64,000 nucleotides of DNA, taken from NCBI RefSeq assembly GCF_011602085.1, contig NZ_JAAONY010000003.1:518185-582184 (forward strand), read 5' to 3'. Position numbers and translations under genes: made by a program. The stretch comes from Pseudoteredinibacter isoporae (lineage in GTDB: Bacteria; Pseudomonadota; Gammaproteobacteria; Pseudomonadales; Cellvibrionaceae). The notes beneath the pieces were generated by a model. That model searched no databases, was not told where the DNA came from, and saw only the letters and a program-made list of their open reading frames with translations. Below, piece after piece: positions 25,689 through 36,050 of this stretch. The first letter of the stretch is position 1. Each line of letters starts with the position of its first letter.

Positions 25689-27785
25689 GTGACACAAGCA
25701 GCGATAAGGCAGACCCCGTCCAGGGCACAAAGCGAACATCATACCGAGCTGAATCTCAGTCACGGGCAATGGAGAATTCTCAACAAGCTTTTGAGAAAAT
25801 CTTCCGATTGTTACGGCGAGAGTCTGGCACCGGGAATCTCACAACAAAAGGTCGCTCAGTTACGCCAGCGTTGTCGGGAGTATTGCAAAAATATTTTGCA
25901 TATCTACCCCCAGTGCGCGGATGCTCTTGCCCTACTCTCACGTATCGCTCTGGATTGTAATGAGCTGAGGAAAGCCAAGAAGTTTATCCGCCAAGCCCTA
26001 CAGTATGCCCCCAATGCCAGCGTCTGCTGGTTTAGCCTGGGCCACGTATATCTGGCCGAAAACGAACACGAGAAAGCCCGTGAATGCTTTCAGAAAACAG
26101 TAAAGCTCGAACCCAGCCACTTCCGGGCGAAGGCGGCTTATGCTTACAGCTGCTTCCATCAAGGGGAAATCGTCAGCGCCTTCAACATCTATAAGCGCCT
26201 GATTCATCAAAACCCTGATGATCCCCATGTTAAAAGTAATCTGTTTGCCTGTTTAAAGCAGCTGACTGCGGACACGGATACTCCGGAACTCGACGAGCAG
26301 CTGCGGTTCTATCTGGGTCTGGAAGATGTCGACCACAGTGACCTATCACGTCTGATTGCGTCTTTGCTGGCGCACCGCTACCAGCTAAGTGACAAAAACA
26401 GCCAAGTCGATATTGCCCAGCTGAGCAAGGACACACTTTATCTACAGGCCCTTAAGGTCGTCATTTTCAGTTCGGATTTGATTGAGGATTTGAACAGTTC
26501 GGTTAGACAGCATTTGTTGTTTGCCCGGCGTTGCAATCTCGACGAATTGAATTTGAAGATTTGCCTCGCGATCCAGGCCTTTAACAATGAACATGTTATG
26601 GCTTACGACGACAGTGAGCGTCTGGTTTTGGAAGGCCGAATCCAGCAATCTGAATTGATTCTCCAGCATAAAGAGCTGGACCAGCAGCAACAGCTGACTC
26701 TGCTGGATAACTGGGTCAGTCTGGTGATGTACGAGCCCAGCAGCTGTTTTCCCAGTTTATATAACGGCGCCATGCTCAATCATATGATTGATACGGCTTC
26801 AGCAATTAATACCGGCGGCGCCCTGCTGACGAATCTCGGACAACTGCTGAAGTTGTGCTTCAGTCAGGCGGAAAAAGAAATTCGCATCGAAAGCCTTGGC
26901 ACCATCAGCGATAGCGTATCTTGCCGAGTCAAAGCTCAATACGAGGAAAACCCTTATCCTCGTTGGCTGGCTCTGCCCTATCAAACGCCAACAGAATATC
27001 AGCAGGCTCTGGACACCGCTCTGCCCGAGCATGGTTTTGTCCCCAAACAGCAAGGGCAAACCCTCCAGGTTTTAGTGGCCGGCAGCGGCACGGGTAAGCA
27101 CGCCCTACAGTGTGCGCGTTATTTCAGAAACACTCAGGTAACCGCGATTGACATCAGTCATGCCAGTTTGGCTTACGCCAAGGTGAAAGCGGATCAATAT
27201 CAGCTAAACAATATCGAATTTCTTCAAGCGGACATTCTGGAATTACAAAATATCAAGAAGCGCTTCGATATTATTGAATGCAGCGGCGTACTGCATCATA
27301 TGAATTCTCCCCAGGAAGGCGCCAGAGTTCTAAAACAGCTGCTCAGGCCTGGCGGTATTATGAAAATCGGCTTGTACAGCGAACGGGCTCGCTCTGAAGT
27401 TGTAATGTGTCGCGAAATGATTGCAGAACAGCAACTGCAAAGTCGTCCGAAAGATATGCGCGAACTGAGAAGGCAAATTCTCTCTCGCCCGGAACAATGG
27501 CCTGCTGTATTGTCATCACCAGATTTCTATAGCCTGAGCGGCTGCCGTGATCTTCTGTTTCATGAGCAGGAGCACCGATTTACACCACTGCAAATCGAGG
27601 CCTTTTGTGAAGATCTGGACATGGAGTTTCTTGGTTTTGTTCGGGTACCAGCCAAACACTATCAGACCTATCGCAAGACTTACCCTCTCGATGAACGCAT
27701 GCGCAACCTGGGCTACTGGGAAGCCTACGAAGAGAGAAACCCATTAACCTTCGGTGGCATGTACCAGTTTTACGTACGCAACTGA
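25689..27785 (+). CDS. TPR-repeat protein with C-terminal SAM-dependent methyltransferase domain
   Basis: The 698-aa protein starts at GTG with GGGAAGG 7 bases upstream. Residues about 60-190 form three to four TPR units (for example ASVCWFSLGHVYLAENEHEKA). A helical middle follows, then the linker YEENPYPRW (about residue 420). A class I methyltransferase domain spans about 455-580: motif I VLVAGSGTGKHALQ, an acidic residue after VTAIDIS, and FDIIECSGVLHHM. The substrate is unknown. TPR-methyltransferases of this type are soluble cytoplasmic proteins. The gene sits alone between fliST and flgL, closed by its own terminator, so methylation of flagellin, of a flagellar glycan or of a chaperone partner is a reasonable inference, not shown. 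Confidence 0.85.
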   Translation: MTQAAIRQTPSRAQSEHHTELNLSHGQWRILNKLLRKSSDCYGESLAPGISQQKVAQLRQRCREYCKNILHIYPQCADALALLSRIALDCNELRKAKKFIRQALQYAPNASVCWFSLGHVYLAENEHEKARECFQKTVKLEPSHFRAKAAYAYSCFHQGEIVSAFNIYKRLIHQNPDDPHVKSNLFACLKQLTADTDTPELDEQLRFYLGLEDVDHSDLSRLIASLLAHRYQLSDKNSQVDIAQLSKDTLYLQALKVVIFSSDLIEDLNSSVRQHLLFARRCNLDELNLKICLAIQAFNNEHVMAYDDSERLVLEGRIQQSELILQHKELDQQQQLTLLDNWVSLVMYEPSSCFPSLYNGAMLNHMIDTASAINTGGALLTNLGQLLKLCFSQAEKEIRIESLGTISDSVSCRVKAQYEENPYPRWLALPYQTPTEYQQALDTALPEHGFVPKQQGQTLQVLVAGSGTGKHALQCARYFRNTQVTAIDISHASLAYAKVKADQYQLNNIEFLQADILELQNIKKRFDIIECSGVLHHMNSPQEGARVLKQLLRPGGIMKIGLYSERARSEVVMCREMIAEQQLQSRPKDMRELRRQILSRPEQWPAVLSSPDFYSLSGCRDLLFHEQEHRFTPLQIEAFCEDLDMEFLGFVRVPAKHYQTYRKTYPLDERMRNLGYWEAYEERNPLTFGGMYQFYVRN

Positions 27786-27865
27786 ACAGCAGCAAGCAAT
27801 AGCATCGAAATATCTGCAGTTTGTTCTTGAGTGTTTCGACAAAGAAGAATGTTTGTTTTCGACAC

Positions 27866-27891
27866 AGCCGCCTTATTCAGGCGGCTTTTTT
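27866..27891 (+). terminator. Rho-independent terminator after the methyltransferase gene
   Basis: AGCCGCC-ttattca-GGCGGCT followed by TTTTT, 80 bp beyond the stop codon at 27785 and before convergent flgL. Confidence 0.88.
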
Positions 27892-27935
27892 ATGTCTTGA
27901 AGGTAGGTGTCGGAGACAGATATATAAACAGAAAT

Positions 27936-29189
27936 TTATCGTAGACTGTTGAACAAAGAGAGACCCGCAATTTTCACATAGCTTTGCTGAGCCGCCTGCA
28001 ATACGAAAGATTCAAAAGACAATTGACTGCTTGCCTGGGCAAAATCCAGATCACGAATATCCGACAGCAACTCAGTACTGACCAGCTTCAAATCTTCATG
28101 CAGCTTTCGGGTACTGTCCATGGTATTCAGACGTGCACCTATTTCGGCACGAGTTTCCAGAATGCTGTTTTCAGCGGATTTTAAGTTGTTAATGGAATCT
28201 TCAATCAGCTGATTATAGGCTTTCTTGTCTTCATCCGAGGTGCCCAGTGTTTCCAGGCCATAAATCAAACGACTGACACTGGTCAGCAAACCCTGGTTTT
28301 CAGACGATTCAATCAGAAAAGTATCACCGGTATTAGGATTGCCTTCGATCTGCACCTGAACGCCGTTGATTTCGATGGGCTTGCCCGAGATGAAGGGCTG
28401 GTTTTCCTTCAGTACACGCCCATCGGATTTGGAGATGATATTGAAGTTTGCCTGTGCTGGCAGCCCTACCAGCGTACGCTCATCAGGATTTTGAAACTCA
28501 ATAATAATATCTTCCGGATAAAATTCATCGTAGGCCTCCTGATCAACAACAACACCCACCGAAACCGTCGCCGGAGGAACCGCGGTATTGCTATCGCTGG
28601 CCAGCGTTGTAAAGGTATTTTGAGCACTTTTGATATCCACAAAAATGTCTTTACCTGAATCACTTGCTGGAATACTTACCGTATTGGAAATCTGAATATA
28701 ACGTTGACCTTCATCGCCTTCAAACAAGAAGTTTCGATTACCGGTATCCACAAAAGGCTCGGTATTGCCTTTGTAACCTGCAAACAAGTACTCACCGGAA
28801 GTGTCTTTGGTGTTCATCAGGTTTTTCAGCTCATCAAGGCGCTGCTTTAATTCCGCTGCGATGGCTTCCTTATCCGACTGAATCAGAGCACCGTTACCGG
28901 CCTGGGTAGTCAACTCGCGCACACGAATCAAGGTATCGTTAACGGTTTTTAGCGTCGCCTCTTCCAGCTTGGCCCGATTTTCCAACAGATTAATATCTTT
29001 GATGTACTGATCGCGTGAATCCAATTCTCGTTGCAAATCCAGAATCTTGGCGGCATTCACCGGGTCATCCGAAGGCTGGAGAATACGTGTACCGGCCGAG
29101 ATTTGGCTTTGGGTCTTACCCACCTGCCCGGTTAAATCGACAATTCGATTCACACTGGTGGTAAAGGTTTGAATAGATGATATACGCAT
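27936..29189 (-). CDS. flgL: FlgL, hook-filament junction protein 3
   Basis: The 417-aa protein has the flagellin-like N-terminus MRISSIQTFTTSVNRI with SAGTRILQPSDDPVNAAKIL and a matching C-terminus (EIGARLNTMDSTRKLHEDLK, then QSYVKIAGLSLFNSLR). FlgL joins FlgK to the filament at the hook tip. Its length is moderately above the E. coli protein (317 aa) and near that of Pseudomonas-type proteins. It is the last gene of the flgFGHIJKL unit, 14 bp after flgK. Confidence 0.95.
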   Translation of the reverse strand: MRISSIQTFTTSVNRIVDLTGQVGKTQSQISAGTRILQPSDDPVNAAKILDLQRELDSRDQYIKDINLLENRAKLEEATLKTVNDTLIRVRELTTQAGNGALIQSDKEAIAAELKQRLDELKNLMNTKDTSGEYLFAGYKGNTEPFVDTGNRNFLFEGDEGQRYIQISNTVSIPASDSGKDIFVDIKSAQNTFTTLASDSNTAVPPATVSVGVVVDQEAYDEFYPEDIIIEFQNPDERTLVGLPAQANFNIISKSDGRVLKENQPFISGKPIEINGVQVQIEGNPNTGDTFLIESSENQGLLTSVSRLIYGLETLGTSDEDKKAYNQLIEDSINNLKSAENSILETRAEIGARLNTMDSTRKLHEDLKLVSTELLSDIRDLDFAQASSQLSFESFVLQAAQQSYVKIAGLSLFNSLR

Positions 29190-29203
29190 AATCTCAACCT
29201 ACG

Positions 29204-32200
29204 TTATCGGAAGATGCCGAGTAAGGTATCAAATGTCTGCCTTGATACATTGATGATCTGGGAAGAAGCGTTATAAATTTGCTCAAACTTAATTAAGTTG
29301 GCCGCTTCTTCATCAAGGTTCACTGCGGAAATGCTGTTCCTCTGGCTCACGGCCTGCTCATGCACTACCTTGGCAGCATCGCGATTGCTTTTTGCCTCAA
29401 AGGTTTCAGTCGCAATTTTTTCCACAATTTGGGAATAAGCCTGCTGGAAGCTCGCCTGTCCACCAACGGTTTGTTGGTCCATTAGCTGAATCAATGCCTG
29501 GGCATTGCGGTTATCCGAACTGCCATCGGTATTGAAATCGACTGTGAATTTATCGCCCTTGTCCGGGTTCCCGCTGATGTTTAATCCATACCCCATAAAG
29601 GCAGGCTGGGCACTGCTGCTCTGGGAAAAGAAGTTACCCCGCGAGGCCGCGTCCGTTCCCAGCGTGTAACCGTCTTCCATGGTTACGGATACCTGCCCCG
29701 CAAAGGTCAGGGCCTGAACGTTACCCGCACCGACACCGTTTACCTGAAGAATATCATCGGGACGCTGAGTGCCCTGCGCAACCGCAGCCGCTAAACCCAG
29801 GGGGTCTGCACCTAACGGGCCAGTCACCCGAAGACGGGTGGCCATATCATTATCAACAGTGTCAAAACGAATAGTGCCATCGGGGTTTTGAGCGACCGTG
29901 ACCTTGCCGGCCTCACCAAAGGCCTTATCGACTTGTGTCTGCACATGCTCCAACAGCAGCTTGGTATCGCTGAAGCTGCCTTCCAACTCAACGGTACGAG
30001 GATTACTGGCCCCAGCAGGACCATCAAACAGATCCAGACTGAAACTGTTCGGACCACCAGCATTAAAGTTCACGGGATTGTTAACGTTCACAGTGCCCAA
30101 TGCTGAAGCCGGTGCTTTCCCTTTGAATTCAACACTGTCACCGGTGCCACCCTCGACCTGGAATTTCAAGTCCACGCCTTGATTGGAATATACCTTTACA
30201 CTTTTACCATCACTCACAGCGCGTATGCCCTGCGCCTGCAGATTACCGTCCGTATTAATCGCATCAGCCAGATAATCATTGGTCATCGGAGAAGGCAATG
30301 TTCCCAATAGATTGGGCTGGGAAAGTGTCAGTTGTTTTCCATTCAAATAAAATTCGAAATCAGTACCGACTCCGTTATCCTGAACATTAAATTCCGCGTA
30401 ACTGGACGCCGTCGCACTCACACCGTCGGCTTCACTCAGCAAGGCCGCTGCCGCTTGCGCCGACTGTCCCTGTGGAATCACCAACTTCTGGTTATCAATA
30501 CTGCCATTGTCCAAAGTCCGCGAAATGGTGATCACCTCATCCACAATGGCATTGGGTGCTTCGGTACCGATTGGCCCCGATACCACTTCATTTGCCATAG
30601 GAGTACGAGCGGCATTGAAGCCATCGCTGATCATAAAGGTCTGGCCATCGTTACCGGGCAGGATTTCATTGCTGATGCCCGGTGTGAACTTGAGGTTTTC
30701 CAATGGGGGAACCAGACTTATCGGATTTGACGGATCGGTATTGTCCAAAACATCGTAGGAAGTTTCCGACGTAAACTGAATCAGCAAGGGCGGTGCCAAC
30801 GCACCCGACTTTTGAAAGGTCGGTAACAATTCGCCGGTTTTCGGGTCCACCGCCGATACCACATTACCTTTGGAAATACTGCCATTGCCGGTATTTCCCG
30901 AAGAGGTACCGGTCACAATTGGTTGCGCAAAGGCCAGGCCATCCGCCTGAATACCCGTTAAGCTGATATTGCCTGCGCCATTGTGGGTGGGCTTGATAAT
31001 AAACCTGTCGCCATTGCTGAAGTTGCCGCTTTCCAGGGTGATTTTAAAACCATCCATTTCAATGGTCTGGGGGAAAACGCCATCAAGACCTCCGGTTTTT
31101 ACCACCGAGCCTTTGCTGTCCAGAATTTCAAAAACGCTGGGAGCACCGCCGGTTAAGCGCATCTCAAAGTTATCGGCACTGAGTTTACTGGTATCGGTAA
31201 TTTCAACACTGATGATGCGATCGTTTGGCGACTCATTCTCAACGTGATAGGCCACGCGTGACAACACCGATTCGCGATCGTTGATATCACGGAATAAGTC
31301 CGAACCGTAATGCCCTTCCAGATCCAAACCACCCGCTTGAATGCGATTCATGGTGTCGGAAATGGTAATGGCCATTCGACCCAGTTCATTGATGGCCGGA
31401 TCGAGAAAGTTCTTGCGATACTCCAACAATCCGCCCATTTTGCCACCGGTGACATCCTGGGTAATGGTTTTCAGAGTCGCGCCATCTTGAATCACCAGAT
31501 CCGCACGCGAGGGGTCCGCTTTACCCTGAATGGTACGCAGTTCATACGTCGTCGCACCGACTACCAGGCTTTGGCCATTACCGAAAAATACATTCGCGCT
31601 GCCATCATTCTCATTCACCACCGACACATTCACCAGACTGGAGAGCTCTTTCATCAACTCATCGCGCTGGTCGAATAAACTGTTGGGGCCTTGAATGCTG
31701 GCACTTCCGCTGGATTCCACAATCTGCTTATTCAAAGTACCGATGGCGTTCGCGAGAATATTGATTTGTTGAGTGATGCTTTCCAGTTCATCGTTAATCC
31801 CGGAAGCAATATCCGACATGGTTTTATCCAGGGTATTAAATCGCTCAGCCAGAATTCGACTCTGGGCCAGAACCGACTCCCGCGCCGGCAGGGATGCAGG
31901 ATCATCCGATGCGGTTGCCACAGAGGCCGTAAAGGTATTCAACACTTCGGACATGGCACTGGACTTGTTAGCTAACAGATTGTCCAGGTGGGAAAGCTTA
32001 TTGGAATATTCATCCAAGTGACTGTAGGTTGAGCCACTGACACGGACTTGTTCGATAACAAACTGATTGACGACCCGCTCAATATCAATGGCTTTGGCAC
32101 CAGTACCAATATAACCCGCCGAGGTCAGGAAACTGTCCTGTGTCGCCACATCGACACGCTGGCGGCTATAGCCAGGCGTATTGGCATTGGTAATATTATT

Positions 32201-32272
32201 ACCGGTGGTATTTAATTGGTTTTGGCTGACCTGTAAGCCGGTACGTCCAATATTTAAAAGTCCGTTGCTCAT
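29204..32272 (-). CDS. flgK: FlgK, hook-filament junction protein 1, enlarged
   Basis: The 1022-aa protein is much longer than E. coli FlgK (547 aa) and than the roughly 650-700 aa of Pseudomonas types. The conserved N-terminus (LLNIGRTGLQVSQNQLNTTG, then NTPGYSRQRVDVATQ) and C-terminus (DEEAANLIKFEQIYNASSQI, ending SRQTFDTLLGIFR) are intact, so the frame is functional. The extra length lies in the middle (about residues 330-900). That region contains beta-rich, Gly/Asp/Asn-rich segments such as DRFIIKPTHNGAGNISLTG and a later similar GDKFTVDFNTDGSSDNRNA. FlgK is the first junction protein on the hook. The enlarged domains would project outward. Confidence 0.96.
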   Translation of the reverse strand: MSNGLLNIGRTGLQVSQNQLNTTGNNITNANTPGYSRQRVDVATQDSFLTSAGYIGTGAKAIDIERVVNQFVIEQVRVSGSTYSHLDEYSNKLSHLDNLLANKSSAMSEVLNTFTASVATASDDPASLPARESVLAQSRILAERFNTLDKTMSDIASGINDELESITQQINILANAIGTLNKQIVESSGSASIQGPNSLFDQRDELMKELSSLVNVSVVNENDGSANVFFGNGQSLVVGATTYELRTIQGKADPSRADLVIQDGATLKTITQDVTGGKMGGLLEYRKNFLDPAINELGRMAITISDTMNRIQAGGLDLEGHYGSDLFRDINDRESVLSRVAYHVENESPNDRIISVEITDTSKLSADNFEMRLTGGAPSVFEILDSKGSVVKTGGLDGVFPQTIEMDGFKITLESGNFSNGDRFIIKPTHNGAGNISLTGIQADGLAFAQPIVTGTSSGNTGNGSISKGNVVSAVDPKTGELLPTFQKSGALAPPLLIQFTSETSYDVLDNTDPSNPISLVPPLENLKFTPGISNEILPGNDGQTFMISDGFNAARTPMANEVVSGPIGTEAPNAIVDEVITISRTLDNGSIDNQKLVIPQGQSAQAAAALLSEADGVSATASSYAEFNVQDNGVGTDFEFYLNGKQLTLSQPNLLGTLPSPMTNDYLADAINTDGNLQAQGIRAVSDGKSVKVYSNQGVDLKFQVEGGTGDSVEFKGKAPASALGTVNVNNPVNFNAGGPNSFSLDLFDGPAGASNPRTVELEGSFSDTKLLLEHVQTQVDKAFGEAGKVTVAQNPDGTIRFDTVDNDMATRLRVTGPLGADPLGLAAAVAQGTQRPDDILQVNGVGAGNVQALTFAGQVSVTMEDGYTLGTDAASRGNFFSQSSSAQPAFMGYGLNISGNPDKGDKFTVDFNTDGSSDNRNAQALIQLMDQQTVGGQASFQQAYSQIVEKIATETFEAKSNRDAAKVVHEQAVSQRNSISAVNLDEEAANLIKFEQIYNASSQIINVSRQTFDTLLGIFR

Positions 32273-32295
32273 AATCTATTCCACTTCAAGTCGCA

Positions 32296-33366
32296 CTATT
32301 TATCCAGCAACTTAAATTCTTGACGCTGCAGGATCTGCTTAATCTTGTCAGCGTAGTTAGGATCAGTCGCATAACCGGCTTGCTGCAATTGCTCTGCAAA
32401 ACTTCCGGCATCTTTACCCTCAGCCAAGGCGCTTTCATAGCGCTGATTTTCTTTCAACAAACGCGCATAGTCGTTGAAGCTTTCTTGAATATTGTTGTAT
32501 TTTCTAAATTCCGCTTTTTCCTGAACAGCCTGTCCATTGCGGTACTCAAGCGTGTTCACAGCAACGCTGGGCTCTCCACCACGCGCTTTGATATTAAACA
32601 GATTAAAACTGCTTTGGCCTCGATCATCCTGAATGATGTGCTGGCCCCAACCCGTTTCCAATGCCGCCTGGGCGATAATGCCTTTGGCTTCAACACCCAG
32701 ATAATTCGCGATGCGTTTAGCCGCTGGTGCCAACTGCTCGATAAAGTTCTCAATACTGTTGGCCATCGACTGAGTCAAACCGCCTTGAACCTCACGAGCC
32801 TTATTGGCGCCAGCGTCAATGAATGCTCGACGTGCTTCTGCAGCGTGTTCCATCTTGATGCGCATAGCTGCCAGATCGATTCCCTCAAAGGCTGAACCAC
32901 GAGTAACGGCCTGCCAATTAATGTCGCCCTGGAATTGATTGCTCGAATTGAGCTGACCTGTGTGGGAAGTCATGGAACTGCCCAATCGTTGGTCGCCACC
33001 TTCCCCAGCGTTTTCTCCACGAGAAAAGTTGTACTGGCGATTCATCTGTTGAAAGAAGGCATCCGCAAGGCCCAGTCCACGGCCATTGCTCAAGGACAAA
33101 CTCATTTGGTCATCGAGCATTCCTTGATACAGCGCCGTTTCGCTGCTGTTAAGAAAATTATCCTTGCCAAAAACTTCATTGGTCTGGCGCATGGTTTTCA
33201 ACATGGTTTGGATGAACATCGCTTCAAACTGTTGAGCCACTTTGCGCAGGGATTCAGGGTCTTTGTCCCGCCCGGCCTGCTTAATGGAATTCAGGGAGTT
33301 CAGGTCGTTATAGTTAACCCCTGCATTGGCCAGACTGGGGCGAGATAAGGTATCGAGATTTTTCAT
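32296..33366 (-). CDS. flgJ: FlgJ, rod-cap protein with peptidoglycan hydrolase domain
   Basis: The 356-aa bifunctional FlgJ has two parts. The N-terminal rod-capping domain (about 30-110) contains VAQQFEAMFIQTMLKTMR. The C-terminal glucosaminidase/muramidase domain (about 205-350) contains AQAALETGWGQHII, whose Glu at about 237 is the probable catalytic acid. It assembles the rod and opens the murein layer in the periplasm. The two domains are joined by a Gly/Ser/Asn-rich linker. The start codon overlaps the flgI stop (TAATG), indicating translational coupling. Confidence 0.96.
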   Translation of the reverse strand: MKNLDTLSRPSLANAGVNYNDLNSLNSIKQAGRDKDPESLRKVAQQFEAMFIQTMLKTMRQTNEVFGKDNFLNSSETALYQGMLDDQMSLSLSNGRGLGLADAFFQQMNRQYNFSRGENAGEGGDQRLGSSMTSHTGQLNSSNQFQGDINWQAVTRGSAFEGIDLAAMRIKMEHAAEARRAFIDAGANKAREVQGGLTQSMANSIENFIEQLAPAAKRIANYLGVEAKGIIAQAALETGWGQHIIQDDRGQSSFNLFNIKARGGEPSVAVNTLEYRNGQAVQEKAEFRKYNNIQESFNDYARLLKENQRYESALAEGKDAGSFAEQLQQAGYATDPNYADKIKQILQRQEFKLLDK

Positions 33367-34463
33367 TAAATCACCACCAGTTCTGCTTTCAGAGCACCGG
33401 ACTGTTTCAGGGCTTCCAGTATTGCCATCAAATCGCCTGGCGCAGCGCCCACGTTATTAACGGCGCGAACAATATCTTCCAGTGAGGGTCCAGGCGCAAA
33501 TTTGAACATCGGATTGTCTTCTTCCTCGATAGACACCTGACTGTCAGGCACCACAGCCGTGGTCCCCGCCGCCAGACCATTGGGCTGACTGACTTCAACA
33601 CTTTCCGATACCGTAACAGTCAAGTTGCCATGGGTTACGGCAACCGGATCTACTTTCACATGTTTACCCACAACAATGGTGCCCGTACGGGAATTGATGA
33701 TGACTTTGGCCGCCTCTTCACCTGGTGTAACCTCAAGGTTTTCCAGCATAGAGAGGTAACTAACACGCTGAGAAGGATTAATCGGTGCATCCACTTCTAC
33801 CGACGTAGAATCCATAGGCCGTGCAACACCCGGCCCCAGGGTTGTATTGATGACATCGGCCACACGTTTTGCCGTAGTAAAATCTGAACGCTTCAAATGA
33901 AACACCAGTGGTTGACCGCTGTTGAAATTACTGGGCACTTCACGCTCAACAATTGCCCCGCTGGGGATACGACCTGCAACCGGAACATTTACAGTAATGC
34001 GTGAACCATCGGCGCCTTCAGCACCAAAACCACCAACCACCAAATTACCCTGTGCCAGGGCGTAGATATTTCCATCCACACCTTTCAAAGGGGCCATCAA
34101 TAAGCTGCCACCTCGCAGGCTATTGGCGTTACCCAATGAGGATACCGTGACATCAATAGTCTGGCCGGGTTTGGCAAAAGGCGGCAATTCGGCATGAATC
34201 GCTACGGCGGCAACATTTTTCAAGGTCACACGCTCGCCTTCCGGTACGGTGACACCAAATTGTTTCATCATGCTGAGGAAAGACTGGGTGGTGAAAGGTG
34301 TCTGGTTGGTCTGGTCACCGGTTCCATCCAAACCGACCACCAAGCCATAACCTACCAATTGGTTGCTGCGTACGCCCGCAACCGACGCCAAGTCCTTAAT
34401 ACGATCCGCTAATGAAAGCGGGCTAACAAGACTCAGCAACAATAAACAGCAAATGTGTTTCAT
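33366..34463 (-). CDS. flgI: FlgI, flagellar P-ring protein
   Basis: With the start at 34463 the protein has 365 aa, the standard FlgI length, and begins with a clear Sec signal peptide ([19 protein letters not shown], cut before [15 protein letters not shown]). An upstream in-frame start at 34496 would overlap flgH and put 11 residues ahead of the signal, so it was not used. FlgI is secreted to the periplasm and forms the P ring around the rod. Conserved stretches include [18 protein letters not shown] and the C-terminal [19 protein letters not shown]. Confidence 0.96.
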   Translation of the reverse strand: MKHICCLLLLSLVSPLSLADRIKDLASVAGVRSNQLVGYGLVVGLDGTGDQTNQTPFTTQSFLSMMKQFGVTVPEGERVTLKNVAAVAIHAELPPFAKPGQTIDVTVSSLGNANSLRGGSLLMAPLKGVDGNIYALAQGNLVVGGFGAEGADGSRITVNVPVAGRIPSGAIVEREVPSNFNSGQPLVFHLKRSDFTTAKRVADVINTTLGPGVARPMDSTSVEVDAPINPSQRVSYLSMLENLEVTPGEEAAKVIINSRTGTIVVGKHVKVDPVAVTHGNLTVTVSESVEVSQPNGLAAGTTAVVPDSQVSIEEEDNPMFKFAPGPSLEDIVRAVNNVGAAPGDLMAILEALKQSGALKAELVVI

Positions 34464-34483
34464 AAACTTGATACCTAAACCCA

Positions 34484-35197
34484 TCAGAACGGCCAATATT
34501 CACTGTTAAAGAATCGCGATAACCAACCCATTTTGGTGGAGTTCGCGACGACGCCCTGTCCACTGTAAGTGATTCGGGCATTGGCCAGTTTGGTGGAAGC
34601 GACCGTATTGTTCGGCGTAATGTCATCAGGGCGCAGTATGCCGCTGATACGGATGTACTCATCACCCTGGTTCAGGGTCATCCACTTTTCGCCGCGCACC
34701 AACAAATTTCCATTGCTTTGCACACCGGAAACCGTCACCGTAATACTGCCGCTCAAGCTGTTATTTTGTTCCGCATCACCGTTGCCACTAAAATTACGTT
34801 TGCCAACCAGGTCGGTTAACAAGCTCAAATTGGATGCTGAAATATTACTGCCCAGAATCGTGCCTACCCCACCCTGAGCTTCCTGGATATCAACGGTATT
34901 TTCCTTCTTGGTCACAACACTGGAGGATTTTGTAGAGGTCGTTCTTTCCGAAAGAATGATTTCAATAATGTCACCGACACGATGGGCTTTACGATCGTTA
35001 TACAAAGCCAAACCAGCGCCTTCGCGATACAAAGAACCTGCAGTCGGCGCCGGCAGCGGCGCAGGCACATCGTGTGCGGGCGCGAAAGCCGCTTCACCCG
35101 GTTGAACGGGCTGCTGAATAACGCAGGCGCTCAAACTGAAACTCGCCGCCATAATGGCGAAGCAGCGATTGATCATGTTCAGGTTTTTCTTATTCAT
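34484..35197 (-). CDS. flgH: FlgH, flagellar L-ring lipoprotein
   Basis: The 237-aa protein has a lipoprotein signal with lipobox LSAC (Cys about residue 25), as required for the outer-membrane L ring. Conserved elements are [24 protein letters not shown], the [12 protein letters not shown] stretch, [21 protein letters not shown] and the C-terminal [14 protein letters not shown]. The length is normal (about 230 aa). It lies 21 bp after flgG and upstream of flgI in the flgFGHIJKL unit. Confidence 0.97.
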   Translation of the reverse strand: MNKKNLNMINRCFAIMAASFSLSACVIQQPVQPGEAAFAPAHDVPAPLPAPTAGSLYREGAGLALYNDRKAHRVGDIIEIILSERTTSTKSSSVVTKKENTVDIQEAQGGVGTILGSNISASNLSLLTDLVGKRNFSGNGDAEQNNSLSGSITVTVSGVQSNGNLLVRGEKWMTLNQGDEYIRISGILRPDDITPNNTVASTKLANARITYSGQGVVANSTKMGWLSRFFNSEYWPF

Positions 35198-35218
35198 AAC
35201 GCGATCCAGGCTCTGGGA

Positions 35219-36004
35219 TTAAATATTCTGAGAAACAAACTGCAGCATCTGATCTGCCGTGGAAACCACCTTTGAATTCATTTCATAAACCCGTTGGGTG
35301 GTGATCATATTGACCATCTCTTCCACGATGTCCACATTGGAGTTTTCCAAGCTTCCTTGTTGCAGAGAACCCATACCGTTCTGGCCGGGAATGGAATTAA
35401 TCGGATCACCACTGGCTGCGGTTTGATAGAACATATTGCTGCCGATTGCCTGCAAACCCGCAGGGTTCACAAAATCCACCAGCTGAATGTTGCCCAACTG
35501 CTGGCCATTCACCTGACCATCGGTATAAGCCGTGACAACACCATCTGTGCCGATTGTTACTCGATTGGTCCCCTGGGGGATGGTAATCGCCGGCTCAAGC
35601 AACAAGCCGTTAACATCGGTAACCTGGCCATCGCGGTTCAAACTGAATTGTCCATTACGGGTGTAGGCAACATCACCATTCGGTTGAACAATCTGGAAAA
35701 AACCTCGGCCGTTAATCGCAACATCCAGAGTCTGGTCCGTGACCTGCAAGCTGCCTTCAGTAAACTCCTTACTGGTACCCGCAACACGCACACCGGCACC
35801 CAATTGCAAACCCGAAGGTAACTGGGTGTCGACGGTAGACTGACCACCCGGCTGGCGCTGGATTTGGTACAGAAGATCTTCAAACACCGCCCGATCACGT
35901 TTAAAACCAATGGTTGATGCATTCGACAAGTTATTGGAAATGGTGGTCAGCTGCTTATCTTGTGCGGCCAAACCGGTTTTACTGACATAAAGAGCTGCGT
36001 GCAT
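35219..36004 (-). CDS. flgG: FlgG, distal rod protein
   Basis: The 261-aa length is standard for FlgG. The rod-protein N-terminus (AALYVSKTGLAAQDKQLTTI, then SNNLSNASTIGFKRDRAVF) and the C-terminus (NSNVDIVEEMVNMITTQRVY) are conserved, as is the FlgG segment LLYQIQRQPGGQ. FlgG polymerises into the distal rod that passes through the P and L rings. It lies between flgF and flgH. Unlike FlgE and the junction proteins it is not enlarged. Confidence 0.97.
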   Translation of the reverse strand: MHAALYVSKTGLAAQDKQLTTISNNLSNASTIGFKRDRAVFEDLLYQIQRQPGGQSTVDTQLPSGLQLGAGVRVAGTSKEFTEGSLQVTDQTLDVAINGRGFFQIVQPNGDVAYTRNGQFSLNRDGQVTDVNGLLLEPAITIPQGTNRVTIGTDGVVTAYTDGQVNGQQLGNIQLVDFVNPAGLQAIGSNMFYQTAASGDPINSIPGQNGMGSLQQGSLENSNVDIVEEMVNMITTQRVYEMNSKVVSTADQMLQFVSQNI

Positions 36005-36050
36005 AATGTTACCTATTCTTTTTCGCTGTTAAGCAAACCGTACAAGATGA

